NCBI RefSeq assembly: GCF_010994755.1
Contig: NZ_WHSB02000003.1
Location: 620,001-684,000, forward strand
Length of the DNA: 64,000 nucleotides
Source: Shinella lacus
GTDB lineage: Bacteria > Pseudomonadota > Alphaproteobacteria > Rhizobiales > Rhizobiaceae
Direction: 5' to 3'
The notes under the pieces are model-generated. The model ran no database searches. It saw only the letters and a program-made list of their open reading frames with translations, and was not told the origin of the DNA. The position numbers were made by a program, and so were the translations under genes. Positions 53,147-61,377 of the stretch are shown here, one piece after another. Position 1 is the stretch's first letter; each line of letters starts with the position of its first letter.

Positions 53147-53161
53147 GATGCTTGATGCATC
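53147..53161. promoter_or_regulatory. Candidate GntR operator, copy 1
   Basis: GATGCTTGATGCATC lies 17 bases before the SDR start codon. It contains the palindrome GATGCATC and differs at one position from the copy at 53916-53930. Two near-identical 15-base sites on either side of a GntR gene are best explained as its operators. Confidence 0.65.
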
Positions 53162-53206
53162 GTAATTGGCGGTTTTCGAAATGCAAGCCTTCTTTTTAAA
53201 GCGTCT

Positions 53207-53887
53207 TCAAGCCCGGCGAACCTTGCGCTCCGTGCCGCGCTCGATGCGCTCGAGGATCGGCTTGCCGCCAAGCAGGATATCGTCGACGATCGCCATCGAA
53301 GCGGCGGCCGAATCATGCCGTTTCAGCGCCTCGACGACCGGATAGTGATGGTCGATCATCGCACGTCCGCCTTCTATATAGGCATCGGAAATGTTCGGTC
53401 CCATCTGTAACCAGAGCCGCCGCAGGATGGTGTTCAGCACCGGAAGCCCGGCGATCTGCGGCAGCATGAAGTGAAAAGCCTGGTTGAGCTGCGTGCCTCT
53501 CAGCCGGTCGCCGGCCGCGATAGCCTGCTCGTTTTCAAGCAAAATGCCTTCCAAGGCCCTGATATCCGCGCTGGTCGCCACTTGCGCGGCCGTCTCTGCC
53601 GCAAGCCCCTCCAGCCGCACGCGAATCGCCCGGATTTCCCGGTAGCGGCTTTCGCTCATTTCGGGAATGCGGATGTCGCGCGGCGAGCGGAAGGTGATCG
53701 CCTCGTCATTGGCAAGGCGGAGGATGGCGTCGCGGATCGGGGTCACGCTGGTGCCGAACTGTTCCGCCAGGTCGCGGATCTTCAGCCGGTCGCCAGGCTG
53801 GAACCGTCCCTGCATGAGCGCATCGCACAGCGCGCCATAAACGACGCTGTTGAGGTTCTCATGGTCCAGTGTGGTGAATTCAGGCAT
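53207..53887 (-). CDS. GntR-family transcriptional regulator (FCD type)
   Basis: This encodes 226 residues. The winged helix contains FQPGDRLKIRDLAEQFGTSVTPIRDAILRLANDEA. The C-terminal FCD effector domain (about residues 80-215) contains YREIRAIRVRLEGLAAETAA and the metal-site-like HFMLPQIAGLP and MIDHHYPVVEAL. ATG 53887 starts MPEFTTLDHENL; a TTG five codons earlier is less likely. The copies of GATRCTTGATGCATC before the SDR and before the divergent kinase suggest that it controls both and itself. Confidence 0.92.
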   Translation of the reverse strand: MPEFTTLDHENLNSVVYGALCDALMQGRFQPGDRLKIRDLAEQFGTSVTPIRDAILRLANDEAITFRSPRDIRIPEMSESRYREIRAIRVRLEGLAAETAAQVATSADIRALEGILLENEQAIAAGDRLRGTQLNQAFHFMLPQIAGLPVLNTILRRLWLQMGPNISDAYIEGGRAMIDHHYPVVEALKRHDSAAASMAIVDDILLGGKPILERIERGTERKVRRA

Positions 53888-53915
53888 GGAACTGGTCCGC
53901 AAAATCGACTAATAA

Positions 53916-53930
53916 GATACTTGATGCATC
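53916..53930. promoter_or_regulatory. Candidate GntR operator, copy 2
   Basis: GATACTTGATGCATC lies in the 106-base divergent region between the GntR gene and the kinase gene, 29 bases from the GntR start. It shares 14 of 15 bases with the copy before the SDR. Confidence 0.65.
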
Positions 53931-53993
53931 TTTTCCGGCGTGTTTCAAGGTGAACGTCGAGAAAATGCGGAAAACCGCGCCAACGGAGCCACT

Positions 53994-55043
53994 ATGACGA
54001 AACCAGCGCCCGCCGCCAAGAAGGCCGATTCCATGTCGGCGACGTGGAGCCCGACGTCGCTTGCAGATGCCGAAGCCGCGGTGCTGCGGGTCTATGGCCA
54101 GAGCGGTGCAATCAGGCGGCTTTCCAGCGAGCGGGACGAGACCTTCCTCTTCACCCGCGCGGACGGAACGGAGTTCATCCTGAAGATCGCCAATCCCGCC
54201 GAGGACCCGGCGGCGCTGGAATTCCAGGATGGCGCGCTGCTGCATCTCGCCCGTGCCGCACCCTCCGTGCCGGTGCCGCGGCTGGTGCTGACGACGGACG
54301 GCGCACCGAGCCACACGCTTTCCACCGCCGACGGCCCGCGTATCATGCGCCTGCTCACCTTCCTCGGCGGCGAATTGCAGTACCGCACGCCGGCCACCGA
54401 GGCGCAGAGCCGCAATGTCGGCCGCGCGCTCGCCGAGCTGGGGCGGGGCCTTGAGGACTATGACGGGCGCCCGCCGGCGGGCAAGCTGATGTGGGACATC
54501 TCCCACACGCTCGATCTCGCCGCCGTCGTCGATCACGTCGCGCCGGAACGCCGGGCGCAGGCGGAGGCAGTGCTTGCCGAATTCGAGCGCGCGCTTCCCA
54601 TCATTTCCGGGCTGCGGCGCCGCCAGATCATCCACAACGATTTCAACCCGCACAATATCCTGCTCGATCCGGCGGCCCCCACCACGGTCGTCGGCATCAT
54701 CGATTTCGGCGACATGGTGCACGCGCCGCTCATCAACGATCTCGCGGTCGCGCTCTCATATCATCTCGCGACGGAAAACTGGGCAGCGCGGGTCGGGGCG
54801 TTCCTGGAAGGCTTCCTGTCCGCCCGCGCGCTGGAGCCGGCAGAGGTCGAGCTTCTGCCACTCCTCACCCGGTCGCGGCTGGCGATGTCGATCATCATCG
54901 CAGAATGGCGGTCCGCACGGTTTCCGGAAAACCGCGACTACATCATGCGCAACCACGCCACCGCCTGGTGCGGCCTGCAAAACATATCCGATCTGACGCC
55001 AGCCGGGCTGAAGCAGCTCGTGCCCAACCTTTCCGAGGGCTGA
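53994..55043 (+). CDS. APH-fold kinase, hydroxylysine-kinase-like
   Basis: This encodes 349 residues of the aminoglycoside-phosphotransferase fold. The catalytic loop IIHNDFNPHN (His214, Asp216) and the metal site IIDFGDM are intact. In animals and many bacteria, kinases of this type (AGPHD1, hydroxylysine kinase) work next to AGXT2L-type phospho-lyases, and here such a lyase follows after 3 bases. The expected reaction is phosphorylation of a hydroxyl on an amino acid or amino alcohol. ATG 53994 has ACGGAGCCACT upstream. An antibiotic-resistance role is unlikely given the neighbours. Confidence 0.88.
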   Translation: MTKPAPAAKKADSMSATWSPTSLADAEAAVLRVYGQSGAIRRLSSERDETFLFTRADGTEFILKIANPAEDPAALEFQDGALLHLARAAPSVPVPRLVLTTDGAPSHTLSTADGPRIMRLLTFLGGELQYRTPATEAQSRNVGRALAELGRGLEDYDGRPPAGKLMWDISHTLDLAAVVDHVAPERRAQAEAVLAEFERALPIISGLRRRQIIHNDFNPHNILLDPAAPTTVVGIIDFGDMVHAPLINDLAVALSYHLATENWAARVGAFLEGFLSARALEPAEVELLPLLTRSRLAMSIIIAEWRSARFPENRDYIMRNHATAWCGLQNISDLTPAGLKQLVPNLSEG

Positions 55044-55046
55044 ATC

Positions 55047-56357
55047 ATGTCGATGGTAAATGCGTTTTCGCGAGCCGATTTCGAACGGCTGGACGAGACC
55101 GAGCGGGCGCTCATCGCGCGCCGTGAAAAGGTGCTCGGCCCCGCCTACCGCCTGTTTTACGAGAAGCCGCTGCATCTGGTGCGCGGCGAAGGCGTCTTCC
55201 TCTATGATGCGGCCGGCGAAAAATATCTCGACGCCTATAACAATGTCGCCTCGCTCGGCCATTGCCATCCGCGCGTGGTGGAGGCGATCACCAGGCAGAC
55301 CGCCGTGCTCAACACGCACACGCGCTACCTGCACGAAGGCATCATCGACTATGCCGAGACGCTGACCGCCACGTTTCCGGAAGCCCTCAGCCAGGCCATG
55401 TTCACCTGCACCGGCAGCGAGGCGAACGACCTTGCCGTGCGCATCGCCCGCCACGTCACCGGCGGCACCGGCATCATCGCGACAGAGCTCGCCTATCATG
55501 GCCTGACGAGCGCGGTCGCCGAATTCTCGCCCTCGCTCGGCGAATCCGTGACGCTCGGCCCGCATGTGCGCACCGTGCCAGCGCCGGACAGCTATCGCCA
55601 TTCGCCGGACGAGATGATGGAAAAGTTCGGCCGCGATGTTGCGGCGGCTATCGCCGACCTGAAGCGCCACGGCATCAAGCCGGCCATGCTGATCACCGAC
55701 ACGATCTTTTCGAGCGACGGCATCTTCGCCGGCCCGAAAGGTTTTTTGAAGCCGGCGGTGGACGCGATCCATGCGGCCGGCGGCCTCTTCGTGGCGGATG
55801 AGGTGCAGCCCGGCTTCGGCCGCACCGGGGAAGCCAAGTGGGGCTTCGAGCGCCACGACGTCGCGCCAGACATGGTGACGATCGGCAAGCCGATGGGCAA
55901 CGGCTACCCGATGGCCGGCATCGTGCTGCGCCCGGAGGTCATTGCCGATTTCGGCCCGCGCGCCCGCTACTTCAACACATTCGGCGGCAACCCGATCGCC
56001 GCCGCGGCCGGCAAGGCGGTGCTCGATACGATCCGCATCGAAGGCCTGCAACAAAATGCGCTGGACGTCGGCCAGTATCTGATGGATGGCCTCAGAAGCC
56101 TCTCCCATGCGTCGATCGGCGATGTGCGCGGCTCCGGCCTGTTCATCGGCGTCGAGATCGTCGCCGACCCGGCGGCGAAGAGCCCCGATGCGGCGCTGAC
56201 CACCCGCATCGTCAACGGCCTGCGCGAGCGCCGCATCCTGATCAGCGCCTCCGGCCCCAACGCCAATGTCCTGAAAATCCGCCCGCCGCTGGTCTTCTCC
56301 CGCGAGAATGCCGACACGCTGGTGGATGCGCTGGGCGATGTGCTGAAGGGGCTCTGA
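55047..56357 (+). CDS. Class III PLP enzyme of the AGXT2L phospho-lyase type
   Basis: This encodes 436 residues. PLP residues are Asp251 in VADEVQPGFGR and Lys281 in VTIGKPMGNGYPMAG. The segments LGHCHPRVVEAITRQ, VLNTHTRYLHEGIIDYAETL and TGSEANDLAVRIARH, and the GKPMGNG form around the lysine, resemble human ethanolamine-phosphate and 5-phosphohydroxylysine phospho-lyases more than ordinary aminotransferases. Such enzymes eliminate phosphate and ammonia to leave an aldehyde. Following the kinase by 3 bases, it completes a two-step route. An intrinsic hairpin follows. Confidence 0.88.
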   Translation: MSMVNAFSRADFERLDETERALIARREKVLGPAYRLFYEKPLHLVRGEGVFLYDAAGEKYLDAYNNVASLGHCHPRVVEAITRQTAVLNTHTRYLHEGIIDYAETLTATFPEALSQAMFTCTGSEANDLAVRIARHVTGGTGIIATELAYHGLTSAVAEFSPSLGESVTLGPHVRTVPAPDSYRHSPDEMMEKFGRDVAAAIADLKRHGIKPAMLITDTIFSSDGIFAGPKGFLKPAVDAIHAAGGLFVADEVQPGFGRTGEAKWGFERHDVAPDMVTIGKPMGNGYPMAGIVLRPEVIADFGPRARYFNTFGGNPIAAAAGKAVLDTIRIEGLQQNALDVGQYLMDGLRSLSHASIGDVRGSGLFIGVEIVADPAAKSPDAALTTRIVNGLRERRILISASGPNANVLKIRPPLVFSRENADTLVDALGDVLKGL

Positions 56358-56360
56358 ACG

Positions 56361-56393
56361 AAAAAAGCCGAGGCCGCGTTAACAGCCTCGGCT
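56361..56393 (-). terminator. Intrinsic terminator for the minus-strand ridA transcript
   Basis: AGCCGAGGC (56366-56374) pairs with GCCTCGGCT (56385-56393) around a 10-base loop. The A6 run on the plus strand becomes a T-run after the stem on the minus strand, so it ends the transcript from the racemase/ridA side. It may also slow the convergent plus-strand transcript. Confidence 0.8.
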
Positions 56394-56413
56394 CTCGATC
56401 GATTTCAAAAGGC

Positions 56414-56752
56414 TCAGACGAGCGCGGTGACCTGGATCTCGACCAGCAGCTCCGGGGCCGCGAGGCGGGCTTCCACCGTGGCACGGACCGGTAGGTTGTC
56501 CTTGTCGATCCACTGGTCCCAGACTTCGTTCATCTGGCTGAAATGGGCGATGTCGCGCAGCCAGATGTTGGCGCTGATCAGCTTGGCCTTGGATGAGCCG
56601 GCCTCGGCCAGCAGGCCGTCGATCGTGGCCAGGATGTCGCGCGTCTGGGCGACGGTGTCCGCACCGCTACCAGTGACACCGGCCGTGGTGACGACGCCGT
56701 TGACGACGACGGCTTGGCAGAAGCGCGCGCCGGGCTTGATACGCTTGATCAT
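56414..56752 (-). CDS. RidA/YjgF-family enamine/imine deaminase
   Basis: This encodes 112 residues. The family core is GVVTTAGVTGSGADTVAQT, KLISANIWLRDIAHFSQMNEVW and the C-terminal RATVEARLAAPELLVEIQVTALV (in parts). The Arg in RATVEARL corresponds to the substrate-binding Arg of RidA. These proteins hydrolyse reactive enamines and imines released by PLP or flavin enzymes. ATG 56752 follows TGGGAGACCTTTC. It is the last gene of the racemase operon. Confidence 0.9.
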   Translation of the reverse strand: MIKRIKPGARFCQAVVVNGVVTTAGVTGSGADTVAQTRDILATIDGLLAEAGSSKAKLISANIWLRDIAHFSQMNEVWDQWIDKDNLPVRATVEARLAAPELLVEIQVTALV

Positions 56753-56774
56753 GAAAGGTCTCCCATTGTTGTGA

Positions 56775-58559
56775 TCAGAGAATGGTCTTGCCGAAAGCCG
56801 ACAGGATGAAATTGGCGCATTCCGCACCGATCGGCGATGGCAGCGCGGCATCAATGCCGGAAATGCTGAGCGAGCGCAACTTGCCGCTGAGCGCTACCAT
56901 CTCCATTGTCGAATGGGTCTCGCGCACCGTGATGCCGCCAATGCCGCCGCTCCAGCCGGACATGTCGGTGGCCGTCGGCGAATAGCAGAGATGGAAGCCG
57001 CGCGTGCCGGCGCACACCAAAGCGATCGCCTCGCGCATCGCCTGGCGCAGCCCCACCGCATCGATTTCTGCCATGGTGAAGACGCGCATGCGGGATGCCT
57101 TCAGCGCCGCGACCTCTTCCGGTGCGGCATTGCGCAGGCCGATCAGCACGATGTTTTCCGGTGCGACATGCGGCGGCAGGCGGCTGAGCATGCGGCGGAG
57201 CACGGCGTTTTCAGCCGGCGCGTTGGCGCCTTCGTCCGGCATCATCGCGGCATCGGAATCGATCCAGATCATGCCCAGCGCGTCGTGCCGGCGGCCCGCC
57301 GCCTCCACGAAACGAATGACATCGCGCCGGCGGGCGCAGACGGAGAGCGCCAGCGCATTTTCACCGGTGCCCTTTTCGAAGCCCAACTGTTCGATGCGCT
57401 CGGCAATGTTCTGCACGACGACCAGCGCGCCGCCGATCGCATCCGTCTCGATCGCGAAGGTCCTCGCCTCGCCCGCCTCCTGCACATCCCGCATCGGAAC
57501 CTTCTCCACATATTCGGACGTCATCACCGTCAGCAGCGCGCCGTAATTCATGCGAAAACTGACATTCTCGCCGACAGCCAAGGGCGGTTCCGCCTCGGTG
57601 AGGTCGAGCACCAGATGGTCGCTGGAGGCGCCGAGCACGCGCACGCCCGGCCGCGTCGGGATCAGCCCTTCGGCGATCACATCCTCGCGGCCGATATTGG
57701 CGATGCCGCGCAGCCGGTCGCCTTCGTCGATGAAGACCGGCACATTGCCGAAAGCGTCGATGCCGGAGAGGCCGATCGGCATGGAGGGTTTCGTCTTGAC
57801 CTCCAGAAGCTCGCCGGTGAGTTCGAAGGCATCGCGGTCGAGCGCGTCCCACGGGTCGGTCAGGAACGTATCGCGCCCGCCTTGCAGGATGGCCTCGCCA
57901 ATGCGCAGGTTGTTTACGCCGGCCGGCATGCCGCCGGCCAGCAGCAGCGGCAGCGACGAGGAATTGCCGCCGGACACCCAGTCGAGCGGGCGGCCGGTGA
58001 TGCTCTCCACCTTGTAGGCATGGGCGACGAGCTGGGTGAGGTTCTCCCGCGTCGGGATGATGGCGCCGAAACAGGTGAGGTTCGTGCCCACACCGGCGAT
58101 GCGCACGCCGGGCAGCTCCAGCACCGCTTCGACTGTGGGGATGAGGTCGCTCGGCCAGATGCCCTCGCGCAGATCCCCGAGGTCGATTATCAGGATGACA
58201 TCGTGCACGCGGCCGAGCCGTTCGGCGACGCGCGAGATTTCGCGCATCAATTGCAGCTCGGATTGAAGGCTGATGTCGACCGTGCGCACCAGCTCCTCGA
58301 CGCGCGTCAGTGGCGGGCTGCGCAGCAGCATGATCGGGCAGTCGATGCCGGCATCGCGCAGCCGGCGGATGTTCTCGAAGCGGGATTCGGCGATGCCGGC
58401 CACCCCGCCGCGCAGCATGGCGCGCGCCACCTGCGGCATGCCGCAGGTGCCCTTGGTGACGCCGAAGGGCGTGATGCCGGACTGGCGGCACAGGTCCACG
58501 ACGGTCCGGGCATTCTTTTCGATGCGGGCGAGGTCGATCGAGATTTGCGGGTCGGACAT
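56775..58559 (-). CDS. Alanine/ornithine-racemase-like PLP domain fused to an arginase-like domain lacking metal ligands
   Basis: This encodes 594 residues. Residues 1 to about 365 are a fold-type III PLP racemase of the alanine/ornithine racemase family: PFGVTKGTCGMP with PLP lysine K36, AGIAESRFENIRRLRDAG, GIWPSDL, and WVSGGNSSSLPLL. Residues about 395-590 resemble a ureohydrolase, with MIWIDSDAAMM at 431-439 in place of WIDAHADM, HLCYSPTATDM in place of HVSFDVDALDP, and GGIGGITVRE retained. Three or more of the Mn-ligand positions are changed, so the second domain is unlikely to be an ordinary arginase. It sits between a broken dadA and ridA, consistent with D-amino-acid metabolism. Confidence 0.85.
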   Translation of the reverse strand: MSDPQISIDLARIEKNARTVVDLCRQSGITPFGVTKGTCGMPQVARAMLRGGVAGIAESRFENIRRLRDAGIDCPIMLLRSPPLTRVEELVRTVDISLQSELQLMREISRVAERLGRVHDVILIIDLGDLREGIWPSDLIPTVEAVLELPGVRIAGVGTNLTCFGAIIPTRENLTQLVAHAYKVESITGRPLDWVSGGNSSSLPLLLAGGMPAGVNNLRIGEAILQGGRDTFLTDPWDALDRDAFELTGELLEVKTKPSMPIGLSGIDAFGNVPVFIDEGDRLRGIANIGREDVIAEGLIPTRPGVRVLGASSDHLVLDLTEAEPPLAVGENVSFRMNYGALLTVMTSEYVEKVPMRDVQEAGEARTFAIETDAIGGALVVVQNIAERIEQLGFEKGTGENALALSVCARRRDVIRFVEAAGRRHDALGMIWIDSDAAMMPDEGANAPAENAVLRRMLSRLPPHVAPENIVLIGLRNAAPEEVAALKASRMRVFTMAEIDAVGLRQAMREAIALVCAGTRGFHLCYSPTATDMSGWSGGIGGITVRETHSTMEMVALSGKLRSLSISGIDAALPSPIGAECANFILSAFGKTIL

Positions 58560-58576
58560 CGCATTCCTTTGTTTGT

Positions 58577-58620
58577 CGCATTTCCGAACGGAAAACCGGT
58601 TCCCACTTTTCCTGGAAACG
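58577..58620. repeat. Rhizobial intergenic palindromic element
   Basis: The core GGAAAACCGGTTCCCACTTT is bounded by CGCATTTCC and GGAAACG, giving an imperfect palindrome. It lies between dadA and the racemase gene and is related to the element at 18131-18175 through the shared GAAAACCGG...CCACTTTTC centre. Confidence 0.7.
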
Positions 58621-58621
58621 C

Positions 58622-59058
58622 TCAGTTCCTGTAGAGCAGGCCCGCCGTATCGATCTCTGGCTTGCGGCCAGATACCAGATCGGCGACCAGTCTTCCCGAA
58701 CCGCAGGCCATGGTCCAGCCGACATGGCCGTGGCCCGTATCGAGGAAGAGGTTTTCGTAGCGCGCGCCATGCACCGGCACGGAACCCGAGATCATCGGCC
58801 GGAGGCCCGACCAGAACACGGCCTTTTTCTCATCGATCGCGCCGGGGAAGAGATCGTGCGCCGTGCGGAGGTGGTGAGGGCCGCGGGCGAGGCCCAGGCG
58901 GTGGAATCGCCTGGCGAGACTAGGCCGGCATTGCTCTGGCTCGTGCCGCGCGCCACATCCTCGTGCCGTTCCAGCACGGTCACGTCATGGCCGTCCTTCG
59001 ACAAATACCAGGCCGCAGCGGTGCCGACGACACCGCCCCCCAGAACCACTACTTTCAC
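58622..59058 (-). pseudogene. dadA: D-amino acid dehydrogenase (dadA), internally deleted and frameshifted
   Basis: The first 62 codons from GTG 59058 encode a normal DadA N-terminus with the FAD motif VVVLGGGVVGTAAAWYLSKDG and [11 protein letters not shown]. Around 58870-58890 the homology jumps to another frame, which gives the DadA C-terminus ([21 protein letters not shown], then [17 protein letters not shown]) down to the stop at 58622. About 260 central residues are missing and the two parts are out of frame, so no working enzyme can be made. It would have supplied imino acids to RidA. Confidence 0.88.
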
Positions 59059-59361
59059 GTCTTCCCCCTAGCGTTAACGGCTGACTGCGCCCTGCTTGAA
59101 CGTCGGCGCGAAGCCGCCCGAATCCCGTCGTTGAAGCGGATGATGCGCACCACCTCCTCGAATTTTTCACAGGACTGCCGCCACACCGAACCGGGCCAAA
59201 CCAGTTACGCCGAGGCATCGAGCGGCCGGTAGAGCGCCGTATAGAGCGTGCCGTAGCCGCGCCCGTAAGAGGTCTGGTAGACCGGCGGGTGGCGGAACCC
59301 CGCAAGCACGCGCTGCGTATCGGCGCCACCGGCGAACGACTTCTCCACCGCCGCTTCGCTC
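59055..59361 (-). pseudogene. C-terminal remnant of a C45-family (acyl-CoA:6-APA acyltransferase-like) peptidase
   Basis: In a single frame the minus strand reads LAGFRHPPVYQTSYGRGYG, then TLYTALYRPLDASA, an in-frame TAA at 59205-59207, and then LVWPGSVWRQSCEKFEEV before TGA at 59055. The pattern PPVYQT...GTLYTALYRP...WPG..W.QS is the end of C45 acyltransferase/peptidases. The N-terminal two thirds are absent, replaced by the GGDEF-EAL gene whose stop is at 59362. The final TGA overlaps the dadA GTG start, as expected for a former operon. Confidence 0.65.
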
Positions 59362-61377
59362 TCAACCGGCGAGCGCTATCGCCGTCCGTTTCCTGTCCAT
59401 GGGCGCCGGGCGGCCAAGGTGATATCCCTGCGCCTCCACACAACCCTCGATGCGCAGGAATGCCAGCTGCTCTCCGGTCTCGACGCCCTCTGCCAGAACG
59501 GGAATGCCGAGGCTCCGGCCCAACGCAAGCACGGAGCGGACGATCGCCCGCGCTTCCGAGCTGTGCTCCGCATCCCGCGTGAAGCAGCCGTCGATCTTGA
59601 TCTTGTCGAAGGGAAAGCTGCGCAGCGTATCGAAGGAGGAATAGCCGACACCGAAATCGTCGATCGACAGGCTGACGCCGAGCGCTTTGATCTGGCGCAG
59701 GACATGCAGCGCCTTCGCCTTGTCGGCGATGAAGGTCGACTCGGTGATTTCGAGATCCAGCCGCTCTGGCGGAAGCCCTGTTTCCATGAGGACGTTCTGC
59801 AGCAGGCCCGGTATATCCGCATTGATGAATTGAACCGGCGAAAGATTTACGGCTATCCTGTGCGGCAGCTCCCACGTTGTTGCCTCCGCGCAAGCCGTGC
59901 GCAGCACCCATTCGCCGATCGCGATGATATGGCCGGTTTCCTCGGCGATCGGAATGAAGACCGCGGGCGAAATGTAGCCCTCCCGCGGATGTCGCCAGCG
60001 CAACAACGCCTCGTAGCCGACGGTCTCGCCGGTAGCGACGCATTTCTGCACCTGATAGTGCAGCGCGAACTGCCCGAGGTCCAACGCCCGGCCGAGATCC
60101 TGCACGAGGGCATAGCGTTCCAGGATTGCACGCTCCATCTCTGCTTCGTAAAAGGAGATGCGATGTGTAAGGTCGGTCTTGGACTGGTACATCGCCACAT
60201 CCGCATGACAGATCAGCCCTTCGCGATCGGCCGCGTCGTCTGGATAGATCGCGACCCCGATGCTTGCGGCACTCGCCAGATCCGTGCTGCCTATGCGCAG
60301 CGGAGCGGTTAGTGCCGCGTCGAGACGGGCGAGGAAAACCTCGAGCTGAGATCGCTCTTCGAAACGCTTCACAGCCATGAATTCATCACCACCGATCCTT
60401 GCGATGAATTCCCCCTCCTCCAGCAACGCGGCCAGCCGCCGGCCGATCGTGGCGAGAACGTCATCCCCCGCCTTGTGGCCATGCACGTCGTTGATCTCCT
60501 TGAAGCGGTCGAGATCGATGCCGATGACTGCGACTTTCAGGCCCGTCCGGGTTGCCGCCGCCAGCTCGCTGTCGAGATGGTCGAGGGCGCTGGGGCGGTT
60601 CGGCAGGCCAGTCAGCGTATCGTGTAGGGCGAGTTGCCTGAGGCGCTTCAGCGTCTCTTGCGAAGTCTGCTCGTCGATGAGGTAGCTGATGGCGCCGGAA
60701 CCCGCCACAAGCATGCCGACACCCACGACGGCGAAAGCCGCAAGCGCCGAGGATGCCGCCGAACTTTCGGCGGCTGCGGCGGGCGTCACCGTGATTGCTG
60801 CCATTCCGGTAAAATGTAGGCTGACGACGGTGAGCACAAAAAGCCCGACCGGCAGCAGGCCGGCATTCTTCACGAGGGGTTTTACCGCCTGTCGAAACGT
60901 CAACGCCCCGAGCAAAACTGCGAAAATCAGCGAGAGCAGGATGTAACCGGCTTCCCATTCGATCGTGCCCTCGATGCGGAAGGCGAACATGCCGCTGTAG
61001 TGCATTGCGGAGATTGCAAGGCCGACGATGGCGCCGCCCAGTTCCGGTGCTGCGCGCAGCGATGGGGAGAGTGCCAGCCACAGGCCGTAGGTCGAGCCGG
61101 CCACCGCGACGAAGAGTGAGACCATCGTCCACGCCGGATCGAAGGTTATGGGCGTGCCTGCGTCATAGGCGACAACGGCGATGAAATGCATGCACCAGAT
61201 CGAAGAGCCCGCCGCCTGCGAGGCCAACAGCACCCAGCCCGCGCGCTGCCTCCCCTCTCGCGCCTGTGCCTGTCGAAACAGGCGGAACGTCACCCAGCTT
61301 CCGGCGATACCGACGAGGAGGGCAAGCAGGACGAGCCATAAATTGTGCTCGACCACCAGGCACGAAATGACACGCAT
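59362..61377 (-). CDS. MHYT-GGDEF-EAL membrane c-di-GMP turnover protein
   Basis: This encodes 671 residues. Seven N-terminal helices carry MHYT-type repeats (MHFIAVVAY, MHYSGMFAF, LHFTGMAAI), proposed to bind copper and sense a diatomic gas. A GGDEF domain follows with intact RIGGDEF, and an EAL domain with YEALLRW, ITEST, DDFGVGYSSF, KIDGCF and AEGVET. Most phosphodiesterase residues are present, so both activities are possible; which dominates cannot be told. Its stop abuts the C45 remnant, marking a rearrangement boundary. Confidence 0.95.
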   Translation of the reverse strand: MRVISCLVVEHNLWLVLLALLVGIAGSWVTFRLFRQAQAREGRQRAGWVLLASQAAGSSIWCMHFIAVVAYDAGTPITFDPAWTMVSLFVAVAGSTYGLWLALSPSLRAAPELGGAIVGLAISAMHYSGMFAFRIEGTIEWEAGYILLSLIFAVLLGALTFRQAVKPLVKNAGLLPVGLFVLTVVSLHFTGMAAITVTPAAAAESSAASSALAAFAVVGVGMLVAGSGAISYLIDEQTSQETLKRLRQLALHDTLTGLPNRPSALDHLDSELAAATRTGLKVAVIGIDLDRFKEINDVHGHKAGDDVLATIGRRLAALLEEGEFIARIGGDEFMAVKRFEERSQLEVFLARLDAALTAPLRIGSTDLASAASIGVAIYPDDAADREGLICHADVAMYQSKTDLTHRISFYEAEMERAILERYALVQDLGRALDLGQFALHYQVQKCVATGETVGYEALLRWRHPREGYISPAVFIPIAEETGHIIAIGEWVLRTACAEATTWELPHRIAVNLSPVQFINADIPGLLQNVLMETGLPPERLDLEITESTFIADKAKALHVLRQIKALGVSLSIDDFGVGYSSFDTLRSFPFDKIKIDGCFTRDAEHSSEARAIVRSVLALGRSLGIPVLAEGVETGEQLAFLRIEGCVEAQGYHLGRPAPMDRKRTAIALAG

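Noticed and set aside
53994-55043. Aminoglycoside resistance gene
   Set aside because: The APH fold is shared with metabolic kinases. The adjacent AGXT2L-type lyase and the GntR-linked catabolic context favour a metabolic role.
58985-60043. 352-codon minus frame spanning the end of the EAL gene and the dadA region
   Set aside because: It is a different frame from the intact EAL protein for most of its length and has Arg-rich shadow composition. Only the DadA- and C45-like pieces in their own frames are supported.
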